In this document: piece after piece, positions 18,236 through 27,193 of the stretch | Position numbering within the stretch: the first letter of the stretch is position 1 | Layout of the letters: every line of letters begins with the position of its first letter | Assembly (NCBI RefSeq): GCF_001748365.1 | Contig: NZ_BDHH01000003.1 | Location: 104,303-168,302, forward strand | Source of the DNA: Fusibacter sp. 3D3 | GTDB taxonomy: Bacteria > Bacillota > Clostridia > Peptostreptococcales > Acidaminobacteraceae | Reading direction: 5' to 3' | DNA length: 64,000 nt | Notes under the pieces: generated by a model | The model's input: the letters and a program-made list of their open reading frames with translations, nothing else | What the model was told of the DNA's origin: nothing | Database searches by the model: none | Position numbers and translations under genes: made by a program

Positions 18236-19291
18236 ATGAGCTTTAGAGGTGTTAAATCATTACTTCTACTCGTCATATTTGGCTTAGTCATTATTTTCGG
18301 TATTAAAACAGTCTTTAAGCATAAAGTCGTCATCATAGATGAGGACAAAATAATCACCATAAGCACCTTTGAAAATAAGATACCTAAAATTTTGAAGCTA
18401 GCAGATATCAATTTGAGAACAGAAGATCGAATTGAGCCAAATCTAGATGAAGCCATCGGTAAAGACAGCAAAATAGTCATACAGCGTGCAAAACCGATTA
18501 CCCTAGTAGAGGGGGAAACCCAGACGATTTTATACAGTACTGAAAATAAAGTAAGTGCTATACTTGAATCGGCTGGCATAACACTTGGAAATGAGGATCA
18601 GGTTTATCCAAGATTAAATGATGCAATTGCAAGGGATAGGCTTATAGAAATTGTAAGGGTGAAAGTTTCTTATGAAACGATTTCTGAAAAAATCCCTTAC
18701 AACACCGTCTACAAAATGACGGATTCAAAACTGCCAGGGGATCGCGAAATATTATCAGAAGGTAAAGATGGTGCTTTAGAATGTAAGTTTAAAATTGTCT
18801 ATGAAAATGGCGTTGAAGTTTCTAGGCAAATGGTTACAGATCGGGTTGTAGTGGTGCCTGAAACTGAAATTATCGAAGAGGGTCTTGATAAACTCTATGT
18901 AACGAGCCGAGGTATGCCCTTTAGATACAGAGCAGTTATAATTATGAGGGCAACTGCCTATGACTTGTCTTATGAGAGCTGTGGCAAGAATCCTGGAGAC
19001 CCAGGATATGGGATCACCCGATCGGGCACCAGAGCGAGACCTGGTGCGGTGGCTGTGGACCCAAAGGTGATTGATTTAGGTTCAAAACTTTATGTGGAAT
19101 CCCTAGATGGCACTTTGGATTATGGCTTTGCATCCGCTGAGGATACGGGAAGCGCCATCAAAGGCAATCGAATTGATCTTTTTATAAGCAATAGGGCACA
19201 AGCTTTGCGCTATGGGACACGCAACGTGAGAGTATACGTATTGGACGAAAAGATTCCAGAAGAAATGTTTGTGGGCTATTCAAAAAAATAA
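18236..19291 (+). CDS. YabE-like cell-wall protein (DUF348, G5, 3D domains)
   Basis: A 351-aa envelope protein. A membrane anchor at about residues 8-25 is followed by two DUF348 repeats (VVIIDEDKIITISTFENK; a second beginning ETQTILYSTENKVSA), a G5-like segment (about 140-215), and a C-terminal 3D domain (about 235-350). The 3D domain carries the Asp residues AEDTG and RIDLF of RpfB/MltA-type double-psi barrels, implying peptidoglycan cleavage. The ATG at 18236 is preferred over 18230 because of spacing from GGGAG. It precedes rnmV, as is common in Firmicutes. Confidence 0.92.
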   Translation: MSFRGVKSLLLLVIFGLVIIFGIKTVFKHKVVIIDEDKIITISTFENKIPKILKLADINLRTEDRIEPNLDEAIGKDSKIVIQRAKPITLVEGETQTILYSTENKVSAILESAGITLGNEDQVYPRLNDAIARDRLIEIVRVKVSYETISEKIPYNTVYKMTDSKLPGDREILSEGKDGALECKFKIVYENGVEVSRQMVTDRVVVVPETEIIEEGLDKLYVTSRGMPFRYRAVIIMRATAYDLSYESCGKNPGDPGYGITRSGTRARPGAVAVDPKVIDLGSKLYVESLDGTLDYGFASAEDTGSAIKGNRIDLFISNRAQALRYGTRNVRVYVLDEKIPEEMFVGYSKK

Positions 19292-19311
19292 CAAAATGGA
19301 GCAATACATCA

Positions 19312-19878
19312 ATGTTAGATCGAATAAAAGAAGTAATCGTCGTAGAAGGCAAAGATGATGAAGCTGCTGTGAAAAAAGCAGTGGATTGTGAAATCATCAT
19401 CACACATGGATTTGGCATCAACGCGGAAACCTTTAAGCGTATTGAGAAGGTGTCAAAGACTCAAGGGATCATTATATTTACAGATCCAGATTATGCAGGT
19501 GAACAGATTCGAAATCGAATTCAAAATCGGGTAAAAGGCTGTAAGCATGCCTTTTTGGACCGTCAAGAGGCAACGAAGAAGGGTGATGTTGGGATTGAGA
19601 ATGCATCACCTTCTGCTATTAGAGAGGCCCTTTTTAAAGTGAGAACGCTTGTAGAAGAAGAGGTTAAATTATTTGTGCAATCCGATCTTGTACTTGCAGA
19701 TCTGATTGGAAATGATAAGGCGGCTGATCGAAGAGCGGCTATGGGTAAACTACTTGGGATCGGTTATTGTAATGCAAAACAGTTTTTAAATCGTTTAAAT
19801 AGATATGGCGTCACAAGAGCAGAATTTGCCAGTGCGCTTGAAATTATGGAGAAAGAGGAGTCCTTATGGATCGATTAA
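19312..19878 (+). CDS. rnmV: ribonuclease M5
   Basis: A 188-aa Toprim-domain RNase that matures the 5S rRNA precursor. The Toprim motifs are VVEGKDDEAAV (catalytic Glu) near the start and IIFTDPDYAGEQIRNRI (DxD). QEATKKGDVGIENAS is also typical. The gene overlaps rsmA by 13 bases, the conserved rnmV-rsmA pairing. Confidence 0.96.
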   Translation: MLDRIKEVIVVEGKDDEAAVKKAVDCEIIITHGFGINAETFKRIEKVSKTQGIIIFTDPDYAGEQIRNRIQNRVKGCKHAFLDRQEATKKGDVGIENASPSAIREALFKVRTLVEEEVKLFVQSDLVLADLIGNDKAADRRAAMGKLLGIGYCNAKQFLNRLNRYGVTRAEFASALEIMEKEESLWID

Positions 19879-20738
19879 CGTCACCGAGAACCATTAAATA
19901 CATTATGGAGAAATACGGTTTTAGATTTAGTAAAAGCCTTGGTCAAAATTTTATCATCGACGCCAATGTACTCGATCGAATCCTTGAAGGGTCGGAATTA
20001 TCGGAGACAGATTATATTCTTGAAATCGGTCCGGGGATAGGGGTTATGACACAAATGCTCTGTGAAAACTGCGAAAAAGTAGTCGCCGTAGAAATTGACA
20101 GTGCTCTGATTCCGGTGCTAGAAGAAACCGTAGGCGCATTTAAAAATCTAAAAGTCATTCACAAGGATGTTTTAAAATTAGATTTAAAAGCGCTCTTTGA
20201 AGCTGAATTTAAAGAGAAAAAACCAAAGCTCATTGCAAATTTGCCTTACTATGTCACCACGCCGATTATCATGAAATTTTTAGAAGAGCGCGTACCTGTA
20301 TCCGATTTAATCGTTATGATTCAAAAGGAAGTGGCGGATCGCATGATGGCCAGTCCTTCTACCAAAGCTTATGGGGCATTATCGGTGGCTGTGCAGTATT
20401 TTACAGAACCGTCCATAGTGACAACGGTATCAAGGGGCTCTTTTATGCCGATGCCCAATGTAGATTCCAGTGTGATTCGACTTAAGGTGAGAGAAAATCC
20501 ACCAGTCGTTTTAGAAAGCGAAGTCATTTTCTTTAAGACGATTAAAGATGCTTTTGGTAAGCGCAGAAAAACTTTATTAAATGCATTATCAAGCGGTGTT
20601 TTAGGCATTGATAAAGATCAGGCGAGGATCGCACTTGCAGCGAGTGGTCTCGCAGAGAATTTGAGAGGAGAAGCGCTTGATATCAATCAATTCGCCACAC
20701 TTTCAAATGAAATTGTCAAAGTGCAAAAAAGAAATTAG
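19866..20738 (+). CDS. rsmA: 16S rRNA dimethyladenosine transferase
   Basis: A 290-aa SAM-dependent enzyme (KsgA) that dimethylates two adjacent adenines near the 3' end of 16S rRNA. It has SLGQNFIID at the N-terminus, the SAM-binding motif ILEIGPGIGVMT (motif I), and the catalytic NLPYYVTTPI (NLPY, motif IV). The C-terminal helical lobe contains FGKRRKTLLNAL. The start lies within the end of rnmV, implying translational coupling. Confidence 0.97.
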   Translation: MDRLTSPRTIKYIMEKYGFRFSKSLGQNFIIDANVLDRILEGSELSETDYILEIGPGIGVMTQMLCENCEKVVAVEIDSALIPVLEETVGAFKNLKVIHKDVLKLDLKALFEAEFKEKKPKLIANLPYYVTTPIIMKFLEERVPVSDLIVMIQKEVADRMMASPSTKAYGALSVAVQYFTEPSIVTTVSRGSFMPMPNVDSSVIRLKVRENPPVVLESEVIFFKTIKDAFGKRRKTLLNALSSGVLGIDKDQARIALAASGLAENLRGEALDINQFATLSNEIVKVQKRN

Positions 20739-20746
20739 GAGTTTGT

Positions 20747-21307
20747 ATGAAGCGCATATATGAAACAGAACGTTTAATATTAATGGTCTTAGATGAATCT
20801 CATGCAGAAAAAATAATGCAGTTTTATATCAAAAATGATACATTTTTGTTGCCTTATGAGCACATTAAGCCAAGATCTTTTTATACGTTGGATAATCATA
20901 AATTGACTTTAAGGCTTGAAGAAGCAGAATTTTTAAAGATGAATATGGTGCGTTTTTGGCTTTTTAAAAAGGGCGATATAAACCTTGAAAAGCCGATTGG
21001 GACTATAGCACTTACGAATATCATCAGAGGTGTGTTCAAATCTTGTTTCTTAGGCTATAAAATGGATGCGGATGAAATCAATAAAGGCTATATGACAGAA
21101 GCCATTAAAGCGGTTGTTAAGATCGCTTTTTCGAGTATGAAACTTCACAGAATAGAAGCGAATGTCATGCCCCGTAATGTGCGCTCCATAAGAGTGGTCC
21201 AAAAATGTGGATTTGTAAATGAAGGCCTCGCAAAGCAATATTTAAAGATCAATGGGGTTTGGGAAGATCACTATCATATGGTTATTCTAAATGAAGATGA
21301 CATATAA
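20747..21307 (+). CDS. GNAT N-acetyltransferase (RimJ/RimL type)
   Basis: A 186-aa acetyl-CoA transferase. The pattern TERLIL at the start, GTIALTNIIRG, FLGYKMDADEINKGYMTEA (acetyl-CoA loop region) and HRIEANVMPRNVRSIRVVQKCGFVNEG matches the family that acetylates ribosomal protein N-termini or small amines. The substrate cannot be predicted. AGGAG lies 6 bases before the ATG and the gene follows rsmA by 8 bases, so it is probably in the same operon. Confidence 0.92.
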   Translation: MKRIYETERLILMVLDESHAEKIMQFYIKNDTFLLPYEHIKPRSFYTLDNHKLTLRLEEAEFLKMNMVRFWLFKKGDINLEKPIGTIALTNIIRGVFKSCFLGYKMDADEINKGYMTEAIKAVVKIAFSSMKLHRIEANVMPRNVRSIRVVQKCGFVNEGLAKQYLKINGVWEDHYHMVILNEDDI

Positions 21308-21360
21308 GTATAAAAAGGTGTATAATATTGGATATAATGATAGGTTAAGGAGTGATTGAT

Positions 21361-22215
21361 TTGGCAGTAAAAATAGTAACAGACAGCGCCTGTGATTTAC
21401 CAATGGATGTGATTCAAGCCTTAAACATTGATGTACTTCCGTTATCCGTTTATATTGAGGATAAAGAATATCTTGATTCGGTCAATCTGTCTTCTGACGA
21501 ACTCTATGAGCATATGATCGAAGGCAAATCTGTTAAAACAGCACAAATACCCTTGCAAACTTTTATAGAAAAATTTGAAGCTTATGCTCAAACGAGTGAG
21601 CCTTATATTTATTTGGCATTTTCATCAAATCTTTCTGGTACATACCAAACGGCAATACTGGCTAAGGAAGCCGTAAAAGAGGATTATCCTGATTTTGATC
21701 TTACGATAATCGACACCAAATATGTGTCTTTGGGACTGGGGTTATTAGTAGTAGAAATTGCACAAAAAGCCAAGGCGGGTATGGGTAAAGAAGAACTGCT
21801 CAAACTGGTTTTAAATCAAAATAAAGAAATGATACATCTGTTCTCAGTGGATGATTTGGAGTATTTGTTCAGAGGCGGGAGAGTCAGTAGGAGACAGGCA
21901 ACAATTGGAAGTGTCCTCAATATTAAACCCATCTTAAATGTTCAAGATGGGTTTCTTGTGCCCTTTGATAAGGCTAAAGGCAGAAAAAAAAGATTGGTTA
22001 AAATGCTGGATTACGTCAGTCGTCATGGCAGTGACTTTGGAACCCAAACCATAGGCATTGCGCATACACTTAATGAAAGTGAAGCCATAATGGTGAAAGC
22101 ATATTTTAAAGCCGAGTTTGGCACTCAAAACTTTATTATCAACCAACTGGGATGTGTCATAGGTGCACATTGTGGTCCAGGTGTGATCGCAATTTTTTTC
22201 AGAGGAGAATTTTAA
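21361..22215 (+). CDS. DegV-family fatty-acid-binding protein
   Basis: A 284-aa DegV protein (FakB class) that in characterised species presents fatty acids to the FakA kinase. Markers: VTDSACDLP at the N-terminus, FSSNLSGTYQTA, DTKYVSLGLG, FRGGRVSRRQA and GAHCGPGVIAIFF at the C-terminus. The start is most likely TTG at 21361, 8 bases after TAAGGAG; an in-frame GTG at 21352 overlaps that site. A TATAAT-like sequence lies at 21321-21326. No fakA is nearby. Confidence 0.93.
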   Translation: MAVKIVTDSACDLPMDVIQALNIDVLPLSVYIEDKEYLDSVNLSSDELYEHMIEGKSVKTAQIPLQTFIEKFEAYAQTSEPYIYLAFSSNLSGTYQTAILAKEAVKEDYPDFDLTIIDTKYVSLGLGLLVVEIAQKAKAGMGKEELLKLVLNQNKEMIHLFSVDDLEYLFRGGRVSRRQATIGSVLNIKPILNVQDGFLVPFDKAKGRKKRLVKMLDYVSRHGSDFGTQTIGIAHTLNESEAIMVKAYFKAEFGTQNFIINQLGCVIGAHCGPGVIAIFFRGEF

Positions 22216-22356
22216 GGATAGATTCAAACGCTGGAAGGGTGCTTTTAGACCTAATTTTCTTGCTTTATCAAAATCATTAAGGGTATAATAATATAAGGAC
22301 ACAAATGCAGGAATATTCTGAAAATTACAAATTGTTTATAGAAAGTAGGTGATACT

Positions 22357-22707
22357 ATGTTGCGAGATCAAAAATTATTAACCCAAGAAATTCAAAGGCC
22401 TGTCCCTGATAAAATGAGTAAAGTTTTTTATTTGGAGGCATCGGAAGTTGTAGAGCTTGAAATGCCACTTGTTGTAGATGTCACAAAGCTTTTGAGTGGC
22501 AAAATTATTGTGATTACACGCAGCATTTATCCTGTAAACAAATTTGTTAACCTAGACTTAGTTATTACAGAAGCAAAGTACTCTCTTATTGGCAGAATTA
22601 AAAGCTTTAGAGCGATTGAAGGCCGATTATATGAGATCACGATATTTCTAGAAGATTTTCCTGAGAGCCTAGTGATGGAAATCGAATCGTATTATGTTGA
22701 AAAGTAG
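22357..22707 (+). CDS. hypothetical cytosolic protein, possibly PilZ-like
   Basis: A 116-aa protein with alternating hydrophobic strands, no signal and no membrane helix. The size and strand-rich pattern recall a PilZ-like barrel, but the RxxxR and DxSxxG residues that bind c-di-GMP are not visible, so that is only a suggestion. A possible site (AAAGTAGG) precedes the ATG. It lies 46 bases upstream of the HD-GYP-like gene on the same strand, so the two are probably co-transcribed. Confidence 0.6.
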   Translation: MLRDQKLLTQEIQRPVPDKMSKVFYLEASEVVELEMPLVVDVTKLLSGKIIVITRSIYPVNKFVNLDLVITEAKYSLIGRIKSFRAIEGRLYEITIFLEDFPESLVMEIESYYVEK

Positions 22708-22753
22708 GCTTGAATGGGATACAATGGAAAGCATAATCTAAGGGTGGTGTAAA

Positions 22754-23953
22754 GTGAAAAAAATAGAGGTTAATCAACTTGAAGAAGGTATGATTTTAGG
22801 CGCTCCAATTGTGGATACAGAGGGTGTTGTAGAACTTTTAAGTAGGGGTACAAAACTGACTAAAAGACACATTGCACTGATTACTCAAATGGGAGCTATG
22901 GACATTTTCATATTAGAATACGAAGATGAAGCGTTTGAAGAGATTGATATGAACGTCGAGGATCTTGCCAAAAAAGCAGAAGCTGATGGCAGGGCATTTG
23001 ATCTTGAAAAACTCGTGAAAGACCTTAATGAAATTGAAAAGCAAATCTATGAACCTGCACAAAGAAGCATTGTAAATACCAATATGGAAGTCAATATCCT
23101 CACAGGAGAATTTGACTTGCCTATAGATGTAAGACATGAGAAAGTAATAGAAGATAATAAAAAAATATTCACTCAAATACAAGAAGATGGCATTTTGGAC
23201 CTTAATAGAATCAGGCGCAATGTTGAAGAGACGCTGCCCGATATGGTTAGAAATAATGATGTATTAAGACGCCTCAATCAGTTAAAAGCATCAGATGATT
23301 ACACTTTTGGACACTCTTTGAGAGTTTCTATCTTGGCGACAATGATTGGCAAATGGCTTGGTTATTCTCAAGAGGAACTTGTGGAAATTGGTGAGGCTGG
23401 TATGCTCTTTGATATCGGTAAGTTAAATGTCCCTGATTTTATCCTAAAAAAACCAACACAAGTGAATTTAGAGGAATTTGAGCTCATAAAAAAACACGCT
23501 CAATTTGGATATAGTATTTTGCTAAAGACAAAAGGGGTTTCGAGTAACATTAAATACGCTGCACTTCACCATCATGAGCGGATGGATGGTAGTGGCTATC
23601 CGCTTCGATTAAGGGAAAATCAGATTCACGATTATGCCAAAATCATTATGGTATGTGATGTATTTGATGCTCTGATCACGGATAGACCTTATAAAAAAGG
23701 AATTTCTCCAATTTTGGCAGCAGATTATTTGTCTTGGTCCAGTGGCAAGCTCTTTGATTCGAAAGTCTGTTATGTATTTATAAAAAAACTGTCAGAGTAC
23801 TATTTGGGTAAGAAAGTCAAACTTTCAAATGGACAAGAGGGTGTCATTGTCTTTATAGATGTCAATTATCCGACGAGACCTCTTGTAAGAGTGGGCAATG
23901 ATTTTGTAAATCTCATCAAAGATCGTGGGATCAATGTGGAGATCTTAGAATAA
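22754..23953 (+). CDS. HD-GYP domain protein with altered HD dyad
   Basis: A 399-aa protein. The N-terminal third (about 1-170) is a strand- and helix-rich domain of unknown role, common in Clostridia HD-GYP proteins. The C-terminal domain has TFGHSLRVSIL, the GYP motif HHHERMDGSGYP, and VCDVFDALITDRPYKKG. The HD motif, normally LLHDIGK, reads MLFDIGK (about residue 219), so one metal ligand is replaced by Phe. HD-GYP enzymes hydrolyse c-di-GMP; here activity may be lost or altered and the protein may be a sensor. The ATP or metal state is not predictable. Confidence 0.88.
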   Translation: MKKIEVNQLEEGMILGAPIVDTEGVVELLSRGTKLTKRHIALITQMGAMDIFILEYEDEAFEEIDMNVEDLAKKAEADGRAFDLEKLVKDLNEIEKQIYEPAQRSIVNTNMEVNILTGEFDLPIDVRHEKVIEDNKKIFTQIQEDGILDLNRIRRNVEETLPDMVRNNDVLRRLNQLKASDDYTFGHSLRVSILATMIGKWLGYSQEELVEIGEAGMLFDIGKLNVPDFILKKPTQVNLEEFELIKKHAQFGYSILLKTKGVSSNIKYAALHHHERMDGSGYPLRLRENQIHDYAKIIMVCDVFDALITDRPYKKGISPILAADYLSWSSGKLFDSKVCYVFIKKLSEYYLGKKVKLSNGQEGVIVFIDVNYPTRPLVRVGNDFVNLIKDRGINVEILE

Positions 23954-23975
23954 ATTAAAATGCTTCAAGTGACGA

Positions 23976-24004
23976 TTGACATTTAGACAGAATTCGTTTA
24001 TATT
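23976..24004 (+). promoter_or_regulatory. sigma-A type promoter of tyrS
   Basis: TTGACA (23976-23981), 17-bp spacer, TATATT (23999-24004), just ahead of the T-box leader. Confidence 0.8.
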
Positions 24005-24029
24005 ATTGTTAATTGTAACGAAATAATAT

Positions 24030-24263
24030 ATAGGCGTTTAAGTGATTAGAGTAGAGTTTAAATTTTGGTTTAAGAGAGTGATGCATTTGGTGGGAGCATC
24101 ATAGAGATTTATACTTGAATTACGGGTCGTGAGCCATAGTGAGAAATTGCTACGCATGCTGGGCGTTAAACAGTTTGAGGTGTTGTTTCATTTTGATAAC
24201 ACGAATTAAGGTGGTAACACGGGTATTCTCGTCCTTTAGGAGAGCATAATCCGTGTTTTTTTT
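24030..24263 (+). promoter_or_regulatory. T-box riboswitch, tyrosine specifier
   Basis: T-box core AAGGTGGTAACACG at 24208-24221. Stem I has the TTTGGTGGGAGCATCAT distal region and a specifier loop reading GATTTA-TAC-TTGAA, giving the Tyr codon near 24112-24114. The leader ends in a hairpin containing CTCGTCC and GGAGAG, closed by ACACGG/CCGTGT, with an eight-T run. It controls tyrS by tRNA-Tyr charging. Confidence 0.93.
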
Positions 24264-24317
24264 ATACACAAATTGGGTGATTCAATAGCAAGCATAAATA
24301 AATGATGAGGTGATAAA

Positions 24318-25544
24318 ATGGAAAATGTATACGATATTTTACTTGAACGTGGCTACATCGAACAAGTGACACATGAAGAAGAGGTAAAAGAACTACTCAG
24401 TAAGGAAAGGGTTCCTTTCTATATTGGGTTTGACCCAACTGCGGACAGCTTGCATTTAGGGCATTTTATTCAAATTATGGTGATGATGCACATGCAAAAG
24501 GCAGGGCATAAACCGATAGCCCTTGTGGGTGGTGGTACTTCTAAAATCGGTGATCCATCTGGTAAAACAGATATGAGAAAAATGCTCACACCAGAGCAAA
24601 TCATTGAAAATGGTGACAAGTTAAGAGTTCAAATGGAAAAATATTTAAATCTTGATGGTGAAAATGGCTACATTGCCAACAATGCAGACTGGTTAGATGA
24701 ACTCAGCTATATTCCGTTTATCAGGGAGATTGGCAGCAAATTCTCTGTAAATAGAATGCTGACAGCGGAGTGTTTTAAGCAAAGACTTGAAAAGGGATTG
24801 AGCTTTTTAGAATTCAACTACATGATCATGCAAGCTTATGACTTTTTAGAACTCAATAGAAGGTATAAATGTAAAATGCAACTGGGGGGTAACGATCAGT
24901 GGTCTAACATCATCGCAGGTGTGGACCTCGTTAGACGTATGGAGCAAGAACAAGTCTACGGCTTAACCTTTAAACTTTTACTCACAAGTGAAGGCAAAAA
25001 GATGGGTAAAACGGAAAGCGGTGCGATTTGGATCGATCCGGATAAAACCTCACCTTATGAACTCTTTCAATACCTTAGAAATGTTGAAGATGCAGATGTT
25101 GAAAATTGCTTAAGGCTCTTGACATTTATTCCTATGGATGAGGTCAGAAGATTAGGGGCACTTGAAGGTGCCCAGATCAATAAGGCGAAAGAAATTTTAG
25201 CGTTTGAATTTACGAAGATTATTCATGGTGAAGCAGAAGCTCAAAAGGCACTTGATGCAGCTCAAGCTTTGTTCGCTGGAGGTGGCGATAGTGAAAATAT
25301 CCCGTCAACTACTTTAAAAGCAAGTGATTTTAGCGATGGTATGCCTCTTTTGGACTTGCTTATGCGTTTAGAACTCATTGCTTCAAAAGGTGAAGGTAAA
25401 AGACTTGTAGCTCAAAACGGGATCACTGTTAAAGATGAAGTGGTGGGTGATTTTGCCATGAATATCACACTGGAGATGTTTGAAGACAATGCGCTTATGA
25501 TCCGTAAAGGCAAGAAAGTATTCCATAAGGTGATCGTGGAATAA
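24318..25544 (+). CDS. tyrS: tyrosyl-tRNA synthetase
   Basis: A 408-aa class I synthetase. HLGH (HIGH motif) at about residues 45-48 in [31 protein letters not shown] for tyrosine and adenylate binding, and KMGKT (KMSKS motif) at about 230. The C-terminal about 65 residues form an S4 RNA-binding domain ([17 protein letters not shown]). The KMGKT form and length put it in the TyrS type with LHLGH found in many Gram-positives. GATGAGGTG precedes the ATG. It is under the Tyr T-box. Confidence 0.97.
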   Translation: MENVYDILLERGYIEQVTHEEEVKELLSKERVPFYIGFDPTADSLHLGHFIQIMVMMHMQKAGHKPIALVGGGTSKIGDPSGKTDMRKMLTPEQIIENGDKLRVQMEKYLNLDGENGYIANNADWLDELSYIPFIREIGSKFSVNRMLTAECFKQRLEKGLSFLEFNYMIMQAYDFLELNRRYKCKMQLGGNDQWSNIIAGVDLVRRMEQEQVYGLTFKLLLTSEGKKMGKTESGAIWIDPDKTSPYELFQYLRNVEDADVENCLRLLTFIPMDEVRRLGALEGAQINKAKEILAFEFTKIIHGEAEAQKALDAAQALFAGGGDSENIPSTTLKASDFSDGMPLLDLLMRLELIASKGEGKRLVAQNGITVKDEVVGDFAMNITLEMFEDNALMIRKGKKVFHKVIVE

Positions 25545-25593
25545 GTAATAGGTATTAAGTAATAAGAGGAAAATCCTCTTATTAGCCAAAATA

Positions 25594-25637
25594 AAACTCG
25601 GTGACTCTCTCCGTTTAGAGGGCTACCGAGTTTTTTT
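25594..25637. terminator. bidirectional terminator after tyrS and the HEPN remnant
   Basis: ACTCGGT (25596-25602) pairs with ACCGAGT (25625-25631), flanked by T-runs on both strands. A perfect 10-bp hairpin, AATAAGAGGA with TCCTCTTATT, lies just before it at 25561-25583. The terminator is nearly identical to that at 39988-40033, downstream of the second HEPN/MNT locus. Confidence 0.85.
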
Positions 25638-25754
25638 AATGTATGCGCTTCTTTGAAAAATCGTTTTGGCATCCCGATCAATAGCTTCCATAAATTGTTT
25701 ATATGCTATTGTTAAATTCTCATAGCGCTGATGCCAACGTATTTCTTTATTCAT
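25623..25754 (-). pseudogene. collapsed HEPN/MNT locus: 43-codon fusion remnant
   Basis: Reads MNKEIRWHQRYENLT at the start, nearly identical to the HEPN protein at 40274-40672. After residue 27 it jumps in frame to DAKTIFQRSAYI, matching the C-terminus of the MNT partner (40064-40277). Everything between is missing. The junction falls at ATTGATC, a 7-base word present at both source positions, so a deletion between short repeats is the simplest explanation. The promoter and the terminator of the locus remain intact, so a short peptide could still be made. Confidence 0.85.
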
Positions 25755-25790
25755 AGTTGTACCTCTTTAAATGTTTTATATCTTATAATG

Positions 25791-25819
25791 ATTATATTTC
25801 AGTGGTTATGGGATGTCAA
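25791..25819 (-). promoter_or_regulatory. promoter of the collapsed HEPN/MNT locus
   Basis: On the minus strand TTGACA (25819-25814), 17-bp spacer, TATAAT (25796-25791): a perfect consensus, identical to that of the second copy at 40708-40736. Confidence 0.85.
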
Positions 25820-25955
25820 ATATAGTCCAAATAGGGTTGTGATAAAAAAGAGAAACTCGATCTCAAAAAAAGTTGAATGGCGAGAAGGAGACTTCCCATT
25901 TTTTTATTCAACTAAGCATGGAAAAAAATAAAAAATATGAAAAGGAGAGATAAAA

Positions 25956-26132
25956 ATGGGAGTTATTAAAAAAATAATTAAAGATGAGCAGGGACAAGCA
26001 TTAAGTGAATATGGTTTGGTACTAGGAATTGTTGTTATTGCTGTTATTGTGACATTGGGGCTGTTTAAAGATGCAATTGTCAAAATGTTTACAGATATCA
26101 CGAATGCTATAAAAGGCACAACAGGTTCATGA
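25956..26132 (+). CDS. flp: Flp-type prepilin
   Basis: A 58-aa major pilin candidate. A short basic leader ending in EQG is followed by QALSEYGLVLGIVVIAVIV: cleavage after Gly13 leaves Glu at +5 and Tyr at +6, the Flp signature, then a single hydrophobic helix and a short amphipathic tail. AAAGGAGAG lies 6 bases before the ATG. Its stop overlaps the prepilin peptidase start (ATGA). It is the first gene of the Tad operon and forms the pilus fibre once processed. Confidence 0.93.
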   Translation: MGVIKKIIKDEQGQALSEYGLVLGIVVIAVIVTLGLFKDAIVKMFTDITNAIKGTTGS

Positions 26133-26674
26133 TGCAATTACTTGAAGTTATACCGAAGTGCCTACTAGTGGCTCTGGTGGCAATTGCAATAATAACAGAT
26201 ATTAAATCAAGGCGAATCAATAATAAACTCATATTAGTTGGAATCCTATCAGGAATATGTTTTAGTGTGGGCATTCGCGGCTTAACAGGCATAATCTATA
26301 GTGGATCAGGCTTTATATTTGGTTTTGTGCTTATGATTGTGCCTTTTTTGCTGGGCTATTTAGGCGGCGGAGATGTAAAGCTTCTAATGATGATCGGGTG
26401 TTTTTTGGGTTTTTCAGCAATTTTAAATGTTTATATATATATGGCAATTGCAGGAGGGGTCTTTTCATTTGCTGTTATGATAAAAACGGGTGAGCTGAAA
26501 CGCAGCTTGATCAAGATAAAAAACCAAATAGTATGTTTAATTTACCAAGGTAATATAGAAGGGATAGCTAATGAAACACCTCTAGTTCAGTCATCAATTC
26601 CCTATGCACTACCCATTGGAATTGGACTAATTTGGTATTGGGTCTGTGGACCAATTTTAAATACAGTACTATAA
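26129..26674 (+). CDS. Flp prepilin peptidase (TadV/CpaA)
   Basis: A 181-aa membrane aspartyl protease with about five to six helices. Both catalytic aspartates of type IV prepilin peptidases are visible: ITDIKSRRINN near residue 23 and GGGDVKLL near residue 83. The short form without the methylase domain is normal for Tad systems. It overlaps the flp stop by four bases and should remove the Flp leader. Confidence 0.93.
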   Translation: MMQLLEVIPKCLLVALVAIAIITDIKSRRINNKLILVGILSGICFSVGIRGLTGIIYSGSGFIFGFVLMIVPFLLGYLGGGDVKLLMMIGCFLGFSAILNVYIYMAIAGGVFSFAVMIKTGELKRSLIKIKNQIVCLIYQGNIEGIANETPLVQSSIPYALPIGIGLIWYWVCGPILNTVL

Positions 26675-26686
26675 CGGAGGAATTTA

Positions 26687-27178
26687 ATGAAAAAATTAAT
26701 TGCCTTTTTATTAACAGCTATTCTAGCAGTTCTTATTATAGGAATTGTTCTTATTGTAAACGACGATTTTGAACAAGATCTAAGTTTTTATCTTAATGTT
26801 CAATTATACAACCTGTTTTTTGTGGAGGATCTGGAAGTGGCAACGGATGAGCTTTCTGATTATTACACTGAAATTGGTAATTATCTTGAGGATAAAAATT
26901 ACTCAATAGAAGATATAGAGTTCAATAAGCATTATGAAGATACTCAAATTTTAATTGAAGATTTGCAGATGCGGTTAGCGACTATTGAACTTGATAATGA
27001 GGAAATCATAGAAATTAATGCTTTGCTGATAGAGGCACTTAACAGTATGGAGGTTGGATCAGTGATATTGTTTAATGCATATATCAATCGAAATAGAGAT
27101 GAATTCGAGATTGCAGGTGAACAACTCAACCAGGCTTATGATTATGTAGAGTATTGGTATTCGTCCATTACAGATTAA
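26687..27178 (+). CDS. small membrane-anchored helical protein of the Tad operon
   Basis: A 163-aa protein with an N-terminal anchor (about residues 4-24, LIAFLLTAILAVLIIGIVLIV) and an acidic, all-helical exterior. Its C-terminal pattern (INALLIEALNSMEVGSVIL, then helix ending YWYSSI) resembles the C-terminal halves of the lipoproteins at 34239-34718 and 34728-35204, suggesting three paralogues around the pilus genes. CGGAGG precedes the ATG. Role unknown; a surface partner of the pilus machine is inference. Confidence 0.7.
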   Translation: MKKLIAFLLTAILAVLIIGIVLIVNDDFEQDLSFYLNVQLYNLFFVEDLEVATDELSDYYTEIGNYLEDKNYSIEDIEFNKHYEDTQILIEDLQMRLATIELDNEEIIEINALLIEALNSMEVGSVILFNAYINRNRDEFEIAGEQLNQAYDYVEYWYSSITD

Positions 27179-27193
27179 AAGAGGTGTGAAATA

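Noticed and set aside
18133-18579. Minus-strand frame opposite the YabE-like gene
   Set aside because: Overlaps a well-supported plus-strand gene and the MITE-like repeat; no start signal.
25820-25955. c-di-GMP riboswitch before the Tad operon
   Set aside because: The region has a GTTGAAT/ATTCAAC hairpin only; no conserved c-di-GMP aptamer sequence is visible.
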